Positions 16,034-25,233 of a stretch of 64,000 nt of DNA are shown here, piece by piece (the stretch's first letter is position 1; every line of letters starts with the position of its first letter). Position numbers and translations under genes: made by a program. The DNA is from an uncultured Allobosea sp. (GTDB lineage: Bacteria > Pseudomonadota > Alphaproteobacteria > Rhizobiales > Beijerinckiaceae): assembly GCF_945956895.1 (NCBI RefSeq), contig NZ_CAMFJF010000001.1, forward strand, positions 62,001 to 126,000, read 5' to 3'. Below the pieces are notes generated by a model. The model was not told the origin of the DNA. It did no database searches and saw only the letters and a program-made list of their open reading frames with translations.

Positions 16034-17812
16034 GTGGCCGAAGCTCAGAATAACGACAGGAAGCCCCGGCCCGATTTCCGCTCGCTTGCGACCTTCTGGC
16101 CTTACGCCCGGGCGCAGAAGCGCCGGATCACGCTCGCGCTCGTCGCCCTGGTCGTCGCCTCGCTGGCGACGCTGGCGCTGCCGCTGGCGGTCCGCCGCGT
16201 CATCGACGTCGGCTTCGCGGGTGGCGAGCGACAACTCGCCAACAGCTATTTCATCCTGCTGATCGGCGTGGTCGGCGTGCTGGCGCTGGCAAGCTCGGCG
16301 CGCTTCTATCTGGTGATGACGGTGGGCGAGCGCATCGTCGCGTCGCTGCGCGCCGACGTCTTCCGCCACCTGACGCGGCTGGAGCCGGCCTTCTTCGATT
16401 CGAGCCGCGCCGGCGATCTCGTCTCGCGACTCACCGCCGACACCACGCAGATCAAGTCGACCTTCGCCTCGACCGCCTCGATCGCGTTGCGCAATGCCAT
16501 TATGGCGCTGGGCGCGCTCGGGATGATGGTGGCAACGAGCCCGCGGCTTTCCGCGATCGTCATCGGCGTCATCCCGCTGATCGTGGTTCCGCTCGTCCTG
16601 TCCGGCCGCTCGGTCAGGCGGCGCTCGCGGGCGGCGCAGGACCGGCTCGCCGACGCCTCCGCCTTCGCGGCCGAGGCAGTCGGCGCGATCCGCACGATGC
16701 AATCCTTCGGCGCCGCGCGCCAGACCTCGGCGCGGTTCGAGGCGGCCTCCGATGACGCTTACGGTGCCTCGCGGGAGGCGACGGCCTCGCGCGCGCTGCT
16801 CTCCGGCGTCGCGATCTTCCTGGTCAGTGCCAGCGTGGTCTGCGTGCTCTGGGTTGGAGCGACCGAGGTCTTCGACGGGCGGATGAGCGGCGGGCGGCTC
16901 TCGCAGTTCATTCTCTATGCGGTGCTGGCGGCGAGCTCGCTCGGCCAGCTCTCCGAGGTCTATGGCGATATCAGCGCCGCCGCCGGCGCCTCCAGCCGGC
17001 TCGGCGAGATCCTGGCGCTGAAGCCGGCCATCGCCGCGCCGCCGCATCCCAAGCCGATGCCGAAGCCTTCGCTCGGCGAACTGGCCTTCGAGAACGTCTC
17101 GTTCAGCTATCCCGGCCGCGTGGGACCTGCGCTGTCGGATCTCAGCTTCTCGGTCCGGCCGGGCGAACGGATCGCGCTGGTAGGACCTTCCGGCGCCGGC
17201 AAGAGCACGGTGCTGCAACTGGCATTGCGCTTCTACGATCCGCAGGACGGGCGCGTCGTCGTCGACGGCGTCGCGGGACCGGAGGCCGATCCGGAGGTCT
17301 GGCGCGAGCGTTTCGCGCTGGTACCGCAGGAGCCGACGGTGTTCGGCGTCTCGGTGCGTGACAACATCGCTTATGGCCGTCCCGGAGCCTCACAGGAAGA
17401 GGTCGAAGAGGCAGCCCGGCTCGCGGCGGCCGACGAGTTCATCCGCGCCCTGCCTGACGGCTATGAGACGGTGGTGGGCGAACGCGGCGTGACGTTGTCG
17501 GGCGGGCAGCGCCAGCGCCTCGCCATCGCGCGGGCGATCCTCAAGGACGCGCCGATCCTGCTGCTCGACGAAGCCACCTCGGCGCTCGATTCCGAAAGCG
17601 AGCGGGCGGTGCAGGATGCGCTCGACCACCTGATGCTGGGCCGCACCACATTGGTGGTGGCGCATCGCCTCGCGACCATCCTTTCGGCCGACCGCATCCT
17701 CGTGATGGAGGACGGGCGGATCGTCGAGGAGGGCAGCCATGTCGAGCTCAAGGCGCGCGGCGGGCTTTATGCGCGGCTCGCGGCGCTCCAGTTCGGGCTG
17801 GAAGCGGCTTAG
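16034..17812 (+). CDS. ABC transporter, fused permease and ATPase (MsbA-like exporter)
   Basis: About 592 residues: six membrane helices in the first 300 residues (from ITLALVALVVASLATLALP onward), then a nucleotide-binding domain with Walker A GPSGAGKST, signature LSGGQRQR, Walker B ILLLDEATSALD and H-loop VVAHRL. Two chains form a homodimeric exporter. The family includes lipid A flippases and multidrug pumps; the substrate is not evident. GTG 16034 is preferred because AGGAG lies nine bases upstream; ATG 16016 in the same frame is the alternative. It is convergent with the cytochrome c gene, only seven bases apart. Confidence 0.9.
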   Translation: MAEAQNNDRKPRPDFRSLATFWPYARAQKRRITLALVALVVASLATLALPLAVRRVIDVGFAGGERQLANSYFILLIGVVGVLALASSARFYLVMTVGERIVASLRADVFRHLTRLEPAFFDSSRAGDLVSRLTADTTQIKSTFASTASIALRNAIMALGALGMMVATSPRLSAIVIGVIPLIVVPLVLSGRSVRRRSRAAQDRLADASAFAAEAVGAIRTMQSFGAARQTSARFEAASDDAYGASREATASRALLSGVAIFLVSASVVCVLWVGATEVFDGRMSGGRLSQFILYAVLAASSLGQLSEVYGDISAAAGASSRLGEILALKPAIAAPPHPKPMPKPSLGELAFENVSFSYPGRVGPALSDLSFSVRPGERIALVGPSGAGKSTVLQLALRFYDPQDGRVVVDGVAGPEADPEVWRERFALVPQEPTVFGVSVRDNIAYGRPGASQEEVEEAARLAAADEFIRALPDGYETVVGERGVTLSGGQRQRLAIARAILKDAPILLLDEATSALDSESERAVQDALDHLMLGRTTLVVAHRLATILSADRILVMEDGRIVEEGSHVELKARGGLYARLAALQFGLEAA

Positions 17813-17819
17813 GGACGCC

Positions 17820-18131
17820 TCACCGCGGCGGCAGCGCCGCGTAATAGGCCGAAAGCGCTGCGATCTCGGCAACCGACATCGAGCGCGCCATGTAGCGCAT
17901 TTCCTTGTGGGCGCGCTTGCCGGCGCGGAAAGCCATCATCTGGTTGTAGAGATAGCGCTCGTTCTGGCCGGCCAGGTGGGGCACCTCGCTGTCGCGGGCG
18001 ATGCCGTCGAGCCCATGGCAGGCGGCGCATTCCTCGATCGAGGACGTCCGCGGCTCCGCTTGTAGCGGCAATGTCTGCAGGGCCAGCAAGGCCATGGCAA
18101 AGGAGATGAGCGTCCGACCGAGCCGCGGCAT
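17820..18131 (-). CDS. Periplasmic class I cytochrome c (c553-type)
   Basis: 103 residues with a Sec signal peptide (hydrophobic 9-20, cleavage near LQA-EP), one haem site ECAACHG near 34-40, and a candidate axial Met in MRYMARSM. It carries electrons in the periplasm; its partner is unknown. Start lies four bases after the stop of the MotB-like gene, so it is probably in the same transcript as the MotA/MotB-like pair, an unusual combination. Confidence 0.88.
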   Translation of the reverse strand: MPRLGRTLISFAMALLALQTLPLQAEPRTSSIEECAACHGLDGIARDSEVPHLAGQNERYLYNQMMAFRAGKRAHKEMRYMARSMSVAEIAALSAYYAALPPR

Positions 18132-18135
18132 CGCC

Positions 18136-19155
18136 TCAGCGCTCCGTGATCTTGAATTCGATGCGACGGTTGCGGCGATGGGCCTCGTCGGTATTGGCGA
18201 CGTCGAGGGGCTGGTATTCGCCGAAGCCGGTGGCGGCGACGCGGTCGGTCGGCAGGCCGCGCGAGATCAGGTACTCGACGACCGCGATGGCCCGGGCCGA
18301 GGAGAGATACCAGTTCGAGGGGAACTGGGCCGACCGGATCGGCCGGTTGTCGGTATGCCCGTCGACGCGCAGGATCCAGGGCAGGTCGGGCGGCATCTCG
18401 TTGCCGAGATCGAGCAGGATCGCGGCGAGCTTGTCGAGTTCGCCCTTGCCCTCGGGCTTCAGCACGGCCTGGCCGGCATCGAAGAAGACCTCGGACTGGA
18501 AGACGAAGCGGTCGCCGACGACGCGGATATCCGGCCGCGTGCCGAGCACCTGTCGCAGGCGCCCGAAGAAGTCCGAGCGGTAGCGCGCCAGTTCCTGCAC
18601 GCGCTGGGCCAGCGCGACGTTGAGTCGCGAGCCGAGCTCGGAGATGCGGGCCTGCGAATCCTTGTCCTTGGCCTCGGAGGCGACCAGAGCTTCCTCCAGC
18701 GCCGCGAGCTGGCGGCGCATGGCCTGGATCTGCTGGTTGACGAGATCGATCGTCGCCTGGGCGCGGGCGGAAAGCTGCTTCTCGGCGTCGAGCGCCTTCT
18801 GCGACTCGGCGAGCTGGGCATTGGCGTTGCTGCCGGCTTGCGTGTCGATCAGGCCTTGCAGGCGGGTGCGCTCGCCTTGCGTCTGGGCGAGCGTCGACTG
18901 CATGAGCTGGAGGTTCTCCTGCGCCTGCCGGTTGGATGAGCGCTCCAGTGCGAGCAGATCGGTGAGTTCCGAGATCTGCTTGTTCAGACGCTCCAGCGCG
19001 GTGTCCTTGCCGGTCAGTTCCTGCGAGAGGAAGAACTGGCCGAGCACGAAGACGGTGAGCAGGAAGACGATGCCGATCAGCATCGTCGAGAGAGCGTCGA
19101 CGAAGCCGGGCCAGAAATTCGGTTCCTCGCGGCGATGGGCGCGGGAGAGGGCCAT
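18136..19155 (-). CDS. MotB/TolR-like stator protein with OmpA-type peptidoglycan-binding domain
   Basis: 339 residues. A short cytosolic head, then one membrane helix (about 16-42) whose first half holds Asp20 in WPGFVDALSTML, matching the ion-carrying Asp of MotB. A long coiled coil (50-200) follows, then an OmpA/MotB domain (about 220-339) with FDAGQAVLKPEG and RVDGHTDNRPI and a C-terminal R-R-N-R-R-I-E-F motif. It should sit in the inner membrane and grip peptidoglycan. It pairs with the MotA-like gene 29 bases upstream. No flagellar gene is near, so its work is probably not motility; the resemblance to ZorB of the Zorya system is structural only. Confidence 0.85.
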   Translation of the reverse strand: MALSRAHRREEPNFWPGFVDALSTMLIGIVFLLTVFVLGQFFLSQELTGKDTALERLNKQISELTDLLALERSSNRQAQENLQLMQSTLAQTQGERTRLQGLIDTQAGSNANAQLAESQKALDAEKQLSARAQATIDLVNQQIQAMRRQLAALEEALVASEAKDKDSQARISELGSRLNVALAQRVQELARYRSDFFGRLRQVLGTRPDIRVVGDRFVFQSEVFFDAGQAVLKPEGKGELDKLAAILLDLGNEMPPDLPWILRVDGHTDNRPIRSAQFPSNWYLSSARAIAVVEYLISRGLPTDRVAATGFGEYQPLDVANTDEAHRRNRRIEFKITER

Positions 19156-19184
19156 CGGTCAGGTTCCTGTTGTGCCTGAAGGCA

Positions 19185-20195
19185 TCATGGCTCGGTGACC
19201 TGGTCGGCGGTGAGGCGGTCGATCAGGCGCTTCAGGTCCTTCTCGCGTGCGGCCTGCGCCTCGACCCAGTCGCGGATCATCTGCTGCTCGGAGCGCATGT
19301 GCTGGACGAGGCCCTGGATGCCCTCGGCCAGATTGGAGAGGGCCTGGGTCGCGGCGCGGTTGTTGGAGGCGCCATCGGCCATGGCGGCGCTGAGCTGCTC
19401 GAAGCGGTCTGCGAGCGGATTGCCGGCGCCAAGCAGGGCGGCGGGAGCCTCGGGGGTGCCGGTGCGGCTGCCGAGCCAGTTCTCGACTTCGTTGCGGAAG
19501 CGGCGCTGTGCCTGCCCGACCTGGAGGTCGAGGAAGCCGAGGATCAGCGAGCCGGCGATGCCGAAGAGCGAGGATGAGAAGGACAGGCCCATGCCGGCGA
19601 GCGGCGCGGAGAGGCCGGCCTTGAGCTCGTCGAAGAGCACGCCGGCCTCGGCGCCGGTGCGCAGCGACTTGATGACCGTGCCGACCGAGCCGACCGTGTC
19701 GAGCAGGCCCCAGAAGGTGCCGAGCAGGCCGAGAAAGACGAGCAGGCCGCTGAGATAGCGCAGCACCTCGCGCCCGTCATCCAGCCTGACGGCGATCGAT
19801 TCGAGCGTCGAGGCGGCTTGCGCCGGGGCGAGCGTGCCCTGTTCCAGCGCGGGTAGCACGGAGCCCAGAGGGGCGATGACCTGACCGCGGCGGACGTCCG
19901 CCGATGCCGGACTGGCTGCGAGGCTGGTGGCGGCGCGCGCCTCGCTATGGAGGCGCCAGAGCTCGCGCAGCGCGATCAGGCAGCCGACGAAGAGCGCGCC
20001 GACAATGAGGCCGTTCAGACCGGGATTGGTCATGAAGGCCTGGCGCAGCCCATCCTGCAGGATGAAGCCGAGGAAGCCGATCAGGGCAAGGAAGACGACC
20101 GCGCGGACGACGTAGCGAAGCGGCCTGGAGAAGCGGACCTGCGGCCGCACGGTTGCGGCCGTTGCCGGCTCGGCCGCGAAATCCTCAATCGCCAT
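19185..20195 (-). CDS. MotA/TolQ/ExbB-like proton-channel protein
   Basis: 336 residues with four hydrophobic segments: about 24-47, 56-78, 145-170 and 200-225. Segment 3 (LLVFLGLLGTFWGLLDTVGS) and segment 4 (SAPLAGMGLSFSSSLFGIAGSLILG) match the pore helices of the MotA/TolQ/ExbB family. A coiled-coil C-terminus (270-330) follows. With the MotB-like partner it should form an ion-driven 5:2 motor. It is first in an apparent three-gene unit with the MotB-like and cytochrome c genes, 98 bases downstream of the inositol monophosphatase-family gene. Function unknown. Confidence 0.82.
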   Translation of the reverse strand: MAIEDFAAEPATAATVRPQVRFSRPLRYVVRAVVFLALIGFLGFILQDGLRQAFMTNPGLNGLIVGALFVGCLIALRELWRLHSEARAATSLAASPASADVRRGQVIAPLGSVLPALEQGTLAPAQAASTLESIAVRLDDGREVLRYLSGLLVFLGLLGTFWGLLDTVGSVGTVIKSLRTGAEAGVLFDELKAGLSAPLAGMGLSFSSSLFGIAGSLILGFLDLQVGQAQRRFRNEVENWLGSRTGTPEAPAALLGAGNPLADRFEQLSAAMADGASNNRAATQALSNLAEGIQGLVQHMRSEQQMIRDWVEAQAAREKDLKRLIDRLTADQVTEP

Positions 20196-20293
20196 GCGTC
20201 GTCTTCCGTTCGCCTCGGAGTGCGGGGAGGACTGTCGCCTCCCACGCCGCCGGGATCAAGCACGAAAGAGCAACAGTTTAGTGGCTGTCGGTC

Positions 20294-21085
20294 TCAGGCC
20301 GTCGCGGTTTTCAGCGCGGCGCTCAGCGCGCGCTCGCCGGCCTCGTTGCCGCAGATGATGTCCTTCGCGCTGGTCATCGGCTTGCCGTCGAGCGTGCCGA
20401 ATGTGCCGCCAGCCTCGCGGATCAGCACGGCGCCGGCCGCGAAATCCCAGGTGTTGAGGCCGCGTTCCCAATAGGCGTCCATGCGGCCGGCGGCGACATA
20501 GGCGATGTCGAGCGCGGCCGAGCCCATGCGGCGGACATTGGCGAAGCGCGGCATCACGGCCGCAAGCTCGCGCAGGAACTGGCCGTGGCCGCCCTTGCCG
20601 ATATGCGGGATGCCGGTGCCGATCAGCATGTCGGCCGGCTCGTTGCGGCCGGAGACGCGCAGGCGGCGGTTGTTGACGAAGGCGCCCTTGCCCTTCTCGG
20701 CCATGAACATCTCGTCCTTGGCGGCGTCGTAGATCACGCCGGCGATGAACTGGTTGTCGCGCTCCAGGGCGACCGAGATGTTCCAGTGCGGGATGCCGCG
20801 CAGGAAGTTGTGGGTGCCGTCGAGCGGGTCGATATGCCAGCGGTTGCTCTCGTCGGTGCCGTGGACGACGCCGCTCTCTTCCATGACAAAACCGTAGCCG
20901 GGGCGGGCCTTCTCGAGCGCCTCGCGCAGGATCTCCTCGGCCTTGTGATCGGCCTTGGAGACGAAGTCGCCCGGGCCCTTGGCGAGCACCTGCAGGTTCT
21001 CGACCTCGCCGAAATCGCGCTTCAGCGAGCGGGACGCCTTCATCACGGCGTCGGTCATCACGGTCATGAGGGGAGAGCGGATCAT
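20294..21085 (-). CDS. suhB: Inositol monophosphatase family protein
   Basis: 263 residues with the metal-dependent phosphatase motifs: EE in FVMEESG, DPLDGTHNF (metal and substrate binding), and WDFAAGAVLIREAGG near the end. The family hydrolyses inositol-1-phosphate and related sugar phosphates; SuhB of E. coli also acts in rRNA transcription. Length is normal. Upstream in-frame Met residues at positions 1, 7 and 10 make the exact start uncertain by a few codons. Confidence 0.92.
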   Translation of the reverse strand: MIRSPLMTVMTDAVMKASRSLKRDFGEVENLQVLAKGPGDFVSKADHKAEEILREALEKARPGYGFVMEESGVVHGTDESNRWHIDPLDGTHNFLRGIPHWNISVALERDNQFIAGVIYDAAKDEMFMAEKGKGAFVNNRRLRVSGRNEPADMLIGTGIPHIGKGGHGQFLRELAAVMPRFANVRRMGSAALDIAYVAAGRMDAYWERGLNTWDFAAGAVLIREAGGTFGTLDGKPMTSAKDIICGNEAGERALSAALKTATA

Positions 21086-21178
21086 CGGAAACCTCTTGCG
21101 CGCCAGAGCGGCGCGATGAGCCAGCGGCGCAAGCCTTGCGCCCGGCAGGAATTTAATGAGCCGTCACTTGCGCGGGTC

Positions 21179-22096
21179 TTAGGGCGCCGTCAAGACGGCG
21201 GTGCTGATCCGGCCGCCGGCTATGCGGGCGGCGCGGGCCTGCTGCTCGGGCTTGAGACGGTCAAACAGCTCGTCCAGAGCCGGGTCCTTGAGCCCTTGCG
21301 CGCGGGCGGCGAGATGCCAGGCGGCTGCCTCGATCGTGTCCGGCGCGATGCCAAGGCCGAACTGGTAGAGCTTGGCGAGGCGATTCTGGGCGATCGGGTT
21401 GCCCTGCCAGGCGGCGCGCAGGAACAGGTTGGCGGCCGCCGTCTCGTCCTTCTCCACGCCGGTGCCGTTGAACAGCATGATCGCGTATTCGACCTCGCCC
21501 GGGACATTTCCGGCCACGGAGGCCTGCTTCATCCAGCGCGCTGCGACCTCTTCACTTGCCGGCATGCCGCGTCCCTGCTTCGCCAGAATGCCCAACGCAT
21601 ACATGGCGTCGCCGACCTGGGCCTTCGCCGCGATCTCCAGGCAGGCGACAGCGCGTTTGTCGTCGGCCTCGCGGTTCGTTGCGAGCAGGGCGATGGCGAG
21701 ATTGTAGTTCGCGGCGGGGTGCCCGGCGGCGGCCGCCTTCTCCAGCAAGGCGCCAGCGCGGGCCGGATCGCGCTGGCCGCTCTTCTCGTCGAGAAGCTGC
21801 GTCGCCAGCGCGAAGGTGGCATTGATGTCGCCGCGCTCATTGGCGCGTTCGTACCATTCCGTGGCGGCCTTCTGATCGGGCGCGATGCCGAGGCCCTGGC
21901 GATAAAGCTCGCCGACAAGGGTCATCGCGGCGGCATCGTTGCTGTCGGCCTCGATGCGCTTCAGCGCTTCCGCTTGTGCCAGCCGATAGTGCCCGGTCTG
22001 ATAGGCGCTATAGGCGACATCCGGCGCGGGCGCCGCCTCGGCTGCGCCCGCGAGCAGGGCGCCGGCGACGAGAACGAACCCGGCAAGGCGCTTCAT
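21179..22096 (-). CDS. Secreted Sel1/TPR-repeat protein
   Basis: About 305 residues. Signal peptide (hydrophobic 5-20, cleavage after AEA-AP). The rest is Sel1-like repeats with the A-x-x-x-L-G-x-x-Y/L-x-x-G spacing, for example VGELYRQGLGIAPDQKAATEWYERA and LAKLYQFGLGIAPD. Sel1 proteins are periplasmic scaffolds. The start overlaps the thiE-like stop by four bases, so it is coupled to that gene. No partner can be named. Confidence 0.85.
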   Translation of the reverse strand: MKRLAGFVLVAGALLAGAAEAAPAPDVAYSAYQTGHYRLAQAEALKRIEADSNDAAAMTLVGELYRQGLGIAPDQKAATEWYERANERGDINATFALATQLLDEKSGQRDPARAGALLEKAAAAGHPAANYNLAIALLATNREADDKRAVACLEIAAKAQVGDAMYALGILAKQGRGMPASEEVAARWMKQASVAGNVPGEVEYAIMLFNGTGVEKDETAAANLFLRAAWQGNPIAQNRLAKLYQFGLGIAPDTIEAAAWHLAARAQGLKDPALDELFDRLKPEQQARAARIAGGRISTAVLTAP

Positions 22097-22746
22097 CGCG
22101 CCGCCTTCCGCGCCGCGCAGGCGGCCGTCGCCGCATTGGCCTGTTCGACGAGGGCGCGGATATCCTGCCCTTCCTCGAAGGCCCAGGCGCCGAGCGCGAC
22201 GAATTCCGCGCCGGTCTCGACCAGCGCCGGGATGGATTCGGCATCGGGCGCATAGGCGACGCAGGGCGTCTCGAAGATCTCGGCCCACCAGCCGGCGCGC
22301 TCGACGACGGCGGCCAGGGGCGGCAGCGAGCCGTCCGGGCGCGGCTCGCCGAACATCACGTAGTCGACGCCGGCCTCGCCGGCATCCATCGCGTCATGGC
22401 GGGCGCGCAAGGCCCCGATGCCGATGATGCGCTCGCCCTTGAGGCTGGAACGGGCCTCGGCGACTGCGGCCGGGCCGCCGGTGAGATGGACGCCGTCGGC
22501 GCCGCCGCGCGCGGCGACGAGCGCCGTGTCCTCGACGACGAGCGCGACATTGTTGGCCTGGACCGGGCCGGCGAGGCGCTTGACGCGCTCGATCCGGCTG
22601 CGGTCGTCGCCGGGCGCGAGGCGTAGCAGGATGGCGGCGACATCGCCTCCGGCCATGGCCTGCATCAGGCGAAAGGCCATCGCCTCCGCGTCGGCGACGG
22701 GAGGGGTGACGAGCATCAGGCGAGTGGAGAAAGGTTGTGTGGTCAT
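22093..22746 (-). CDS. ThiE/TenI-like thiamine phosphate synthase family protein
   Basis: 217 residues of the TIM-barrel ThiE family: conserved GGADGVHLTGG (compare the usual GADGVHVGQ), SLKGERIIGIGALRARHDAMDAGEAGVDYVMFGE. The typical pyrophosphate-binding G-P-V/I-F-x-T-x-T-K segment is replaced by FGEPRPDGSLPPL, without the conserved Thr-Lys pair. The protein may therefore not be a true thiamine phosphate synthase. It overlaps benE and the Sel1-repeat gene by four bases on each side. No thiamine gene or TPP riboswitch is nearby. Confidence 0.75.
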   Translation of the reverse strand: MTTQPFSTRLMLVTPPVADAEAMAFRLMQAMAGGDVAAILLRLAPGDDRSRIERVKRLAGPVQANNVALVVEDTALVAARGGADGVHLTGGPAAVAEARSSLKGERIIGIGALRARHDAMDAGEAGVDYVMFGEPRPDGSLPPLAAVVERAGWWAEIFETPCVAYAPDAESIPALVETGAEFVALGAWAFEEGQDIRALVEQANAATAACAARKAAR

Positions 22747-23897
22747 GATCGGCTGCGCAAACGGCCCGCAGCGAAGTCCAATGTCAAGACCGCAAGCCCG
22801 GCAACGAGACTCCAGAAGGCCGAGCCGATGCCGAAAAGCGAGAGGCTGGACGCCGCGATGGCGAAGGTGACGACTGCGGCGAAGCGCTCCTTGTCGGAAG
22901 ACATCGCCTGGGCGAGCGCGCCGGTGAGCGAGCCGACGAGGCCCAAGCCCGCTACGGCCACGATCAGGGCCTTGGGCAAGGCCAGCAGCAGCGCGATCAG
23001 CAGCCCGGTGCAGGCGGCGACGACGAAATAGGCCAGGCCGTAGAGCACGCCCGCCTTCCAACGCTGCTTCGGGTCGGGATGGGTGTCGCCACCGGTGCAG
23101 ATCGACGCCGATATCGCGGCCATGTTGGTCATATGCGCGCCGAAGGGGGCGGTCAGGAGTGAGGTCAGGCCCGTAACGAACAGCGAGGGCGCGGTCGGCG
23201 GATTATAGCCGGCGGCGCGCAGCACGGCGAAACCCGGCAGGTTCTGGGCAGCCATGGTGACGAGATAGAGCGGGACGCCGATACCGAGCATGGCGGGAAT
23301 ATCGAAGCGCGGCGTGACGAATTCGAGGCCGCTCAGCGTCATTGCGCCGGCAGGCCAATGGGCGAGCCCGCCGAGGAAGCTGATCGCGATGCCGGCGATG
23401 AGCGCCGCGATGACGCCGAGAAAGGGATTGAGCAATCGCGCCACGAGGAAGACGGCGAGCAGCGGCAGGACAAGGCCGGGCGAGAGCCGCATCTCGTCGA
23501 AGACCGCGACGACGAAGCGGAAAATGACGCCGGCGAGCATCGCCGCCGCGACCGGCATCGGGATGCGCTCGATCAGCTTGCCGAGGGGACGGAAGGCGGC
23601 GGTCAGCATGATCAGCATGGCCGCAGCCAGGAAGGCGCCGACGGCGGATGCCATGTCGAAGCCGGTCACGGCCGCGATCAGCGCCGCGCCCGGTGTCGAC
23701 CAGGCGCAGATCATCGGCATGCGATAGCGCCAGGACAGCCAGAGGCTGGATGCGCCGGTGGCGAGGCATAGCGCCGCGATCCAGGAAATGGTCTGGCCGG
23801 GCGTGGCGCCCAAGGCCTGCGCCGCCTGCAGGATGACGGCGACGGAAGCGGTGAAGCCGACGAAGACCGCGACCAGAGCGGAGAAGACGATCGACAT
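22743..23897 (-). CDS. benE: BenE/YdcO family benzoate-type symporter
   Basis: 384 residues, about twelve hydrophobic segments, with the family motifs ICAWSTPGAALIAA in the first half and FGAHMTNMAAISASICTGGDTHPDP in the second. BenE proteins import benzoate or other substrates with protons; the substrate here is not proven and no benzoate genes are near. It is first of a coupled unit benE-thiE-like-Sel1 with four-base overlaps. Confidence 0.88.
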   Translation of the reverse strand: MSIVFSALVAVFVGFTASVAVILQAAQALGATPGQTISWIAALCLATGASSLWLSWRYRMPMICAWSTPGAALIAAVTGFDMASAVGAFLAAAMLIMLTAAFRPLGKLIERIPMPVAAAMLAGVIFRFVVAVFDEMRLSPGLVLPLLAVFLVARLLNPFLGVIAALIAGIAISFLGGLAHWPAGAMTLSGLEFVTPRFDIPAMLGIGVPLYLVTMAAQNLPGFAVLRAAGYNPPTAPSLFVTGLTSLLTAPFGAHMTNMAAISASICTGGDTHPDPKQRWKAGVLYGLAYFVVAACTGLLIALLLALPKALIVAVAGLGLVGSLTGALAQAMSSDKERFAAVVTFAIAASSLSLFGIGSAFWSLVAGLAVLTLDFAAGRLRSRS

Positions 23898-24006
23898 AGC
23901 GTGGCTGGCTCAGGCGGCGGGGCAGATTGTTGAATCAGAAATCGCGGCCTGCGGAAAGAGCGCCGCATACATGCCGGCTGCAACCGGAGCGATGCGCTGG
24001 CCGAAT

Positions 24007-24035
24007 GAAAAACGCCCGGCACGGGGCCGGGCGTC
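24007..24035 (-). terminator. Rho-independent terminator of fba
   Basis: On the minus strand GACGCCCGGC - CCCG - TGCCGGGCGTTTTT forms a strong stem with a T run, 25 bases after the fba stop. Confidence 0.88.
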
Positions 24036-24059
24036 TGGAATTCAAGCCGATCCTGACGA

Positions 24060-25142
24060 TCAGGCCGCCTTCTTGCCGCCGAAGGTCGGGTCGAGCTCGC
24101 CCTTGGCGTAGCGCTTGGCCATCTCGGCCAGCGTGATGACGCGCTTGATCTTCGAGGCCTGGCCGGCGGTGTTGAACTCCTCAAGGCGCTGCTTGCAGAG
24201 CTTGGTCATCGCCTCCATGGCGGGCTTCAGGTACTTGCGCGGATCGAACTCGCCGGGGTTCTCGGACAGGATCTTGCGGATCTGGCCGGTCATCGCCATG
24301 CGGTTGTCGGTGTCGATGTTGATCTTGCGCACGCCGTGCTTGATGCCGCGCTGGATCTCCTCGACCGGCACGCCCCAGGTCTGGGGCATCTTACCGCCAT
24401 ACTGGTTGATGACATCCTGAAGGTCCTGCGGAACGCTGGACGAGCCGTGCATGACGAGATGGGTGTTCGGCAGCAGCTTGTGGATCGCCTCGATGACATG
24501 CATCGCCAGGATCGCGCCGTCGGGCTTGCGGGTGAACTTGTAGGCGCCGTGCGAGGTGCCCATGGCGATGGCGAGCGCATCGACCTTGGTCTCGGCGACG
24601 AACTTCACCGCCTCATCCGGGTTGGTCAGGAGCTGGTCGTGGGAGAGCTTGCCCTCGAAGCCGTGGCCGTCCTCCTTCTCGCCCTCGCCGGACTCGAGCG
24701 AGCCGAGCACGCCGAGTTCGCCCTCGACCGAGATGCCGCCGAGATGGGCCATGTCGGTGACGGTCTTGGTCACGCCGACATTGTAGTCCCAGTCGCCGGG
24801 GGTCTTGCCGTCGGCCTTGAGCGAGCCGTCCATCATCACGGAGGTGAAGCCGGCCTGGATCGCGGTCATGCAGGTCGCCGGCTCGTTGCCGTGGTCGAGA
24901 TGCACGCAGACCGGGATATGCGGGTAGATCTCGGTGACCGCGTCCATCATGTGCTTGAGCATGATGTCGTTGGCGTAGGACCGGGCGCCGCGCGAGGCCT
25001 GGATGATGACGGGCGCGTCGGTCGCGTCGGCCGCCGCCATGATCGCCAACGCCTGCTCCATGTTGTTGATGTTGAAGGCGGGCACGCCGTAGTCGTTCTC
25101 GGCGGCATGATCGAGCAACTGGCGAAGCGTGATACGGGCCAC
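24060..25142 (-). CDS. fba: Fructose-bisphosphate aldolase, class II
   Basis: 360 residues. Zinc-dependent class II aldolase: the HLDHG motif ([11 protein letters not shown] near 80-90), an acidic [10 protein letters not shown] segment, [17 protein letters not shown] with the catalytic/metal His, and [11 protein letters not shown] for the phosphate site. This CbbA-like form is typical of alphaproteobacteria. It interconverts fructose-1,6-bisphosphate and triose phosphates. It is last of the tkt-gap-pgk-fba array, with a clear terminator. Confidence 0.96.
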   Translation of the reverse strand: MARITLRQLLDHAAENDYGVPAFNINNMEQALAIMAAADATDAPVIIQASRGARSYANDIMLKHMMDAVTEIYPHIPVCVHLDHGNEPATCMTAIQAGFTSVMMDGSLKADGKTPGDWDYNVGVTKTVTDMAHLGGISVEGELGVLGSLESGEGEKEDGHGFEGKLSHDQLLTNPDEAVKFVAETKVDALAIAMGTSHGAYKFTRKPDGAILAMHVIEAIHKLLPNTHLVMHGSSSVPQDLQDVINQYGGKMPQTWGVPVEEIQRGIKHGVRKINIDTDNRMAMTGQIRKILSENPGEFDPRKYLKPAMEAMTKLCKQRLEEFNTAGQASKIKRVITLAEMAKRYAKGELDPTFGGKKAA

Positions 25143-25233
25143 GATGGCACTCCCCTTTGGAAAAACAGACTGGAGCCGGGTTTAGCGGCGAAAAGCGACG
25201 AAGGTAAAGCGAAAGCGGAATTCGCGCTTAAGA

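Noticed and set aside
17820-20195. Zorya-type phage defence system
   Set aside because: A ZorA/ZorB-like pair is present, but no ZorC, ZorD or ZorE gene lies nearby and the MotA-like protein lacks the very long ZorA tail.
22500-23897. TPP riboswitch near the ThiE-like gene
   Set aside because: The gene overlaps benE and there is no leader; no thi-box-like CTGAGA motif was seen upstream of benE.
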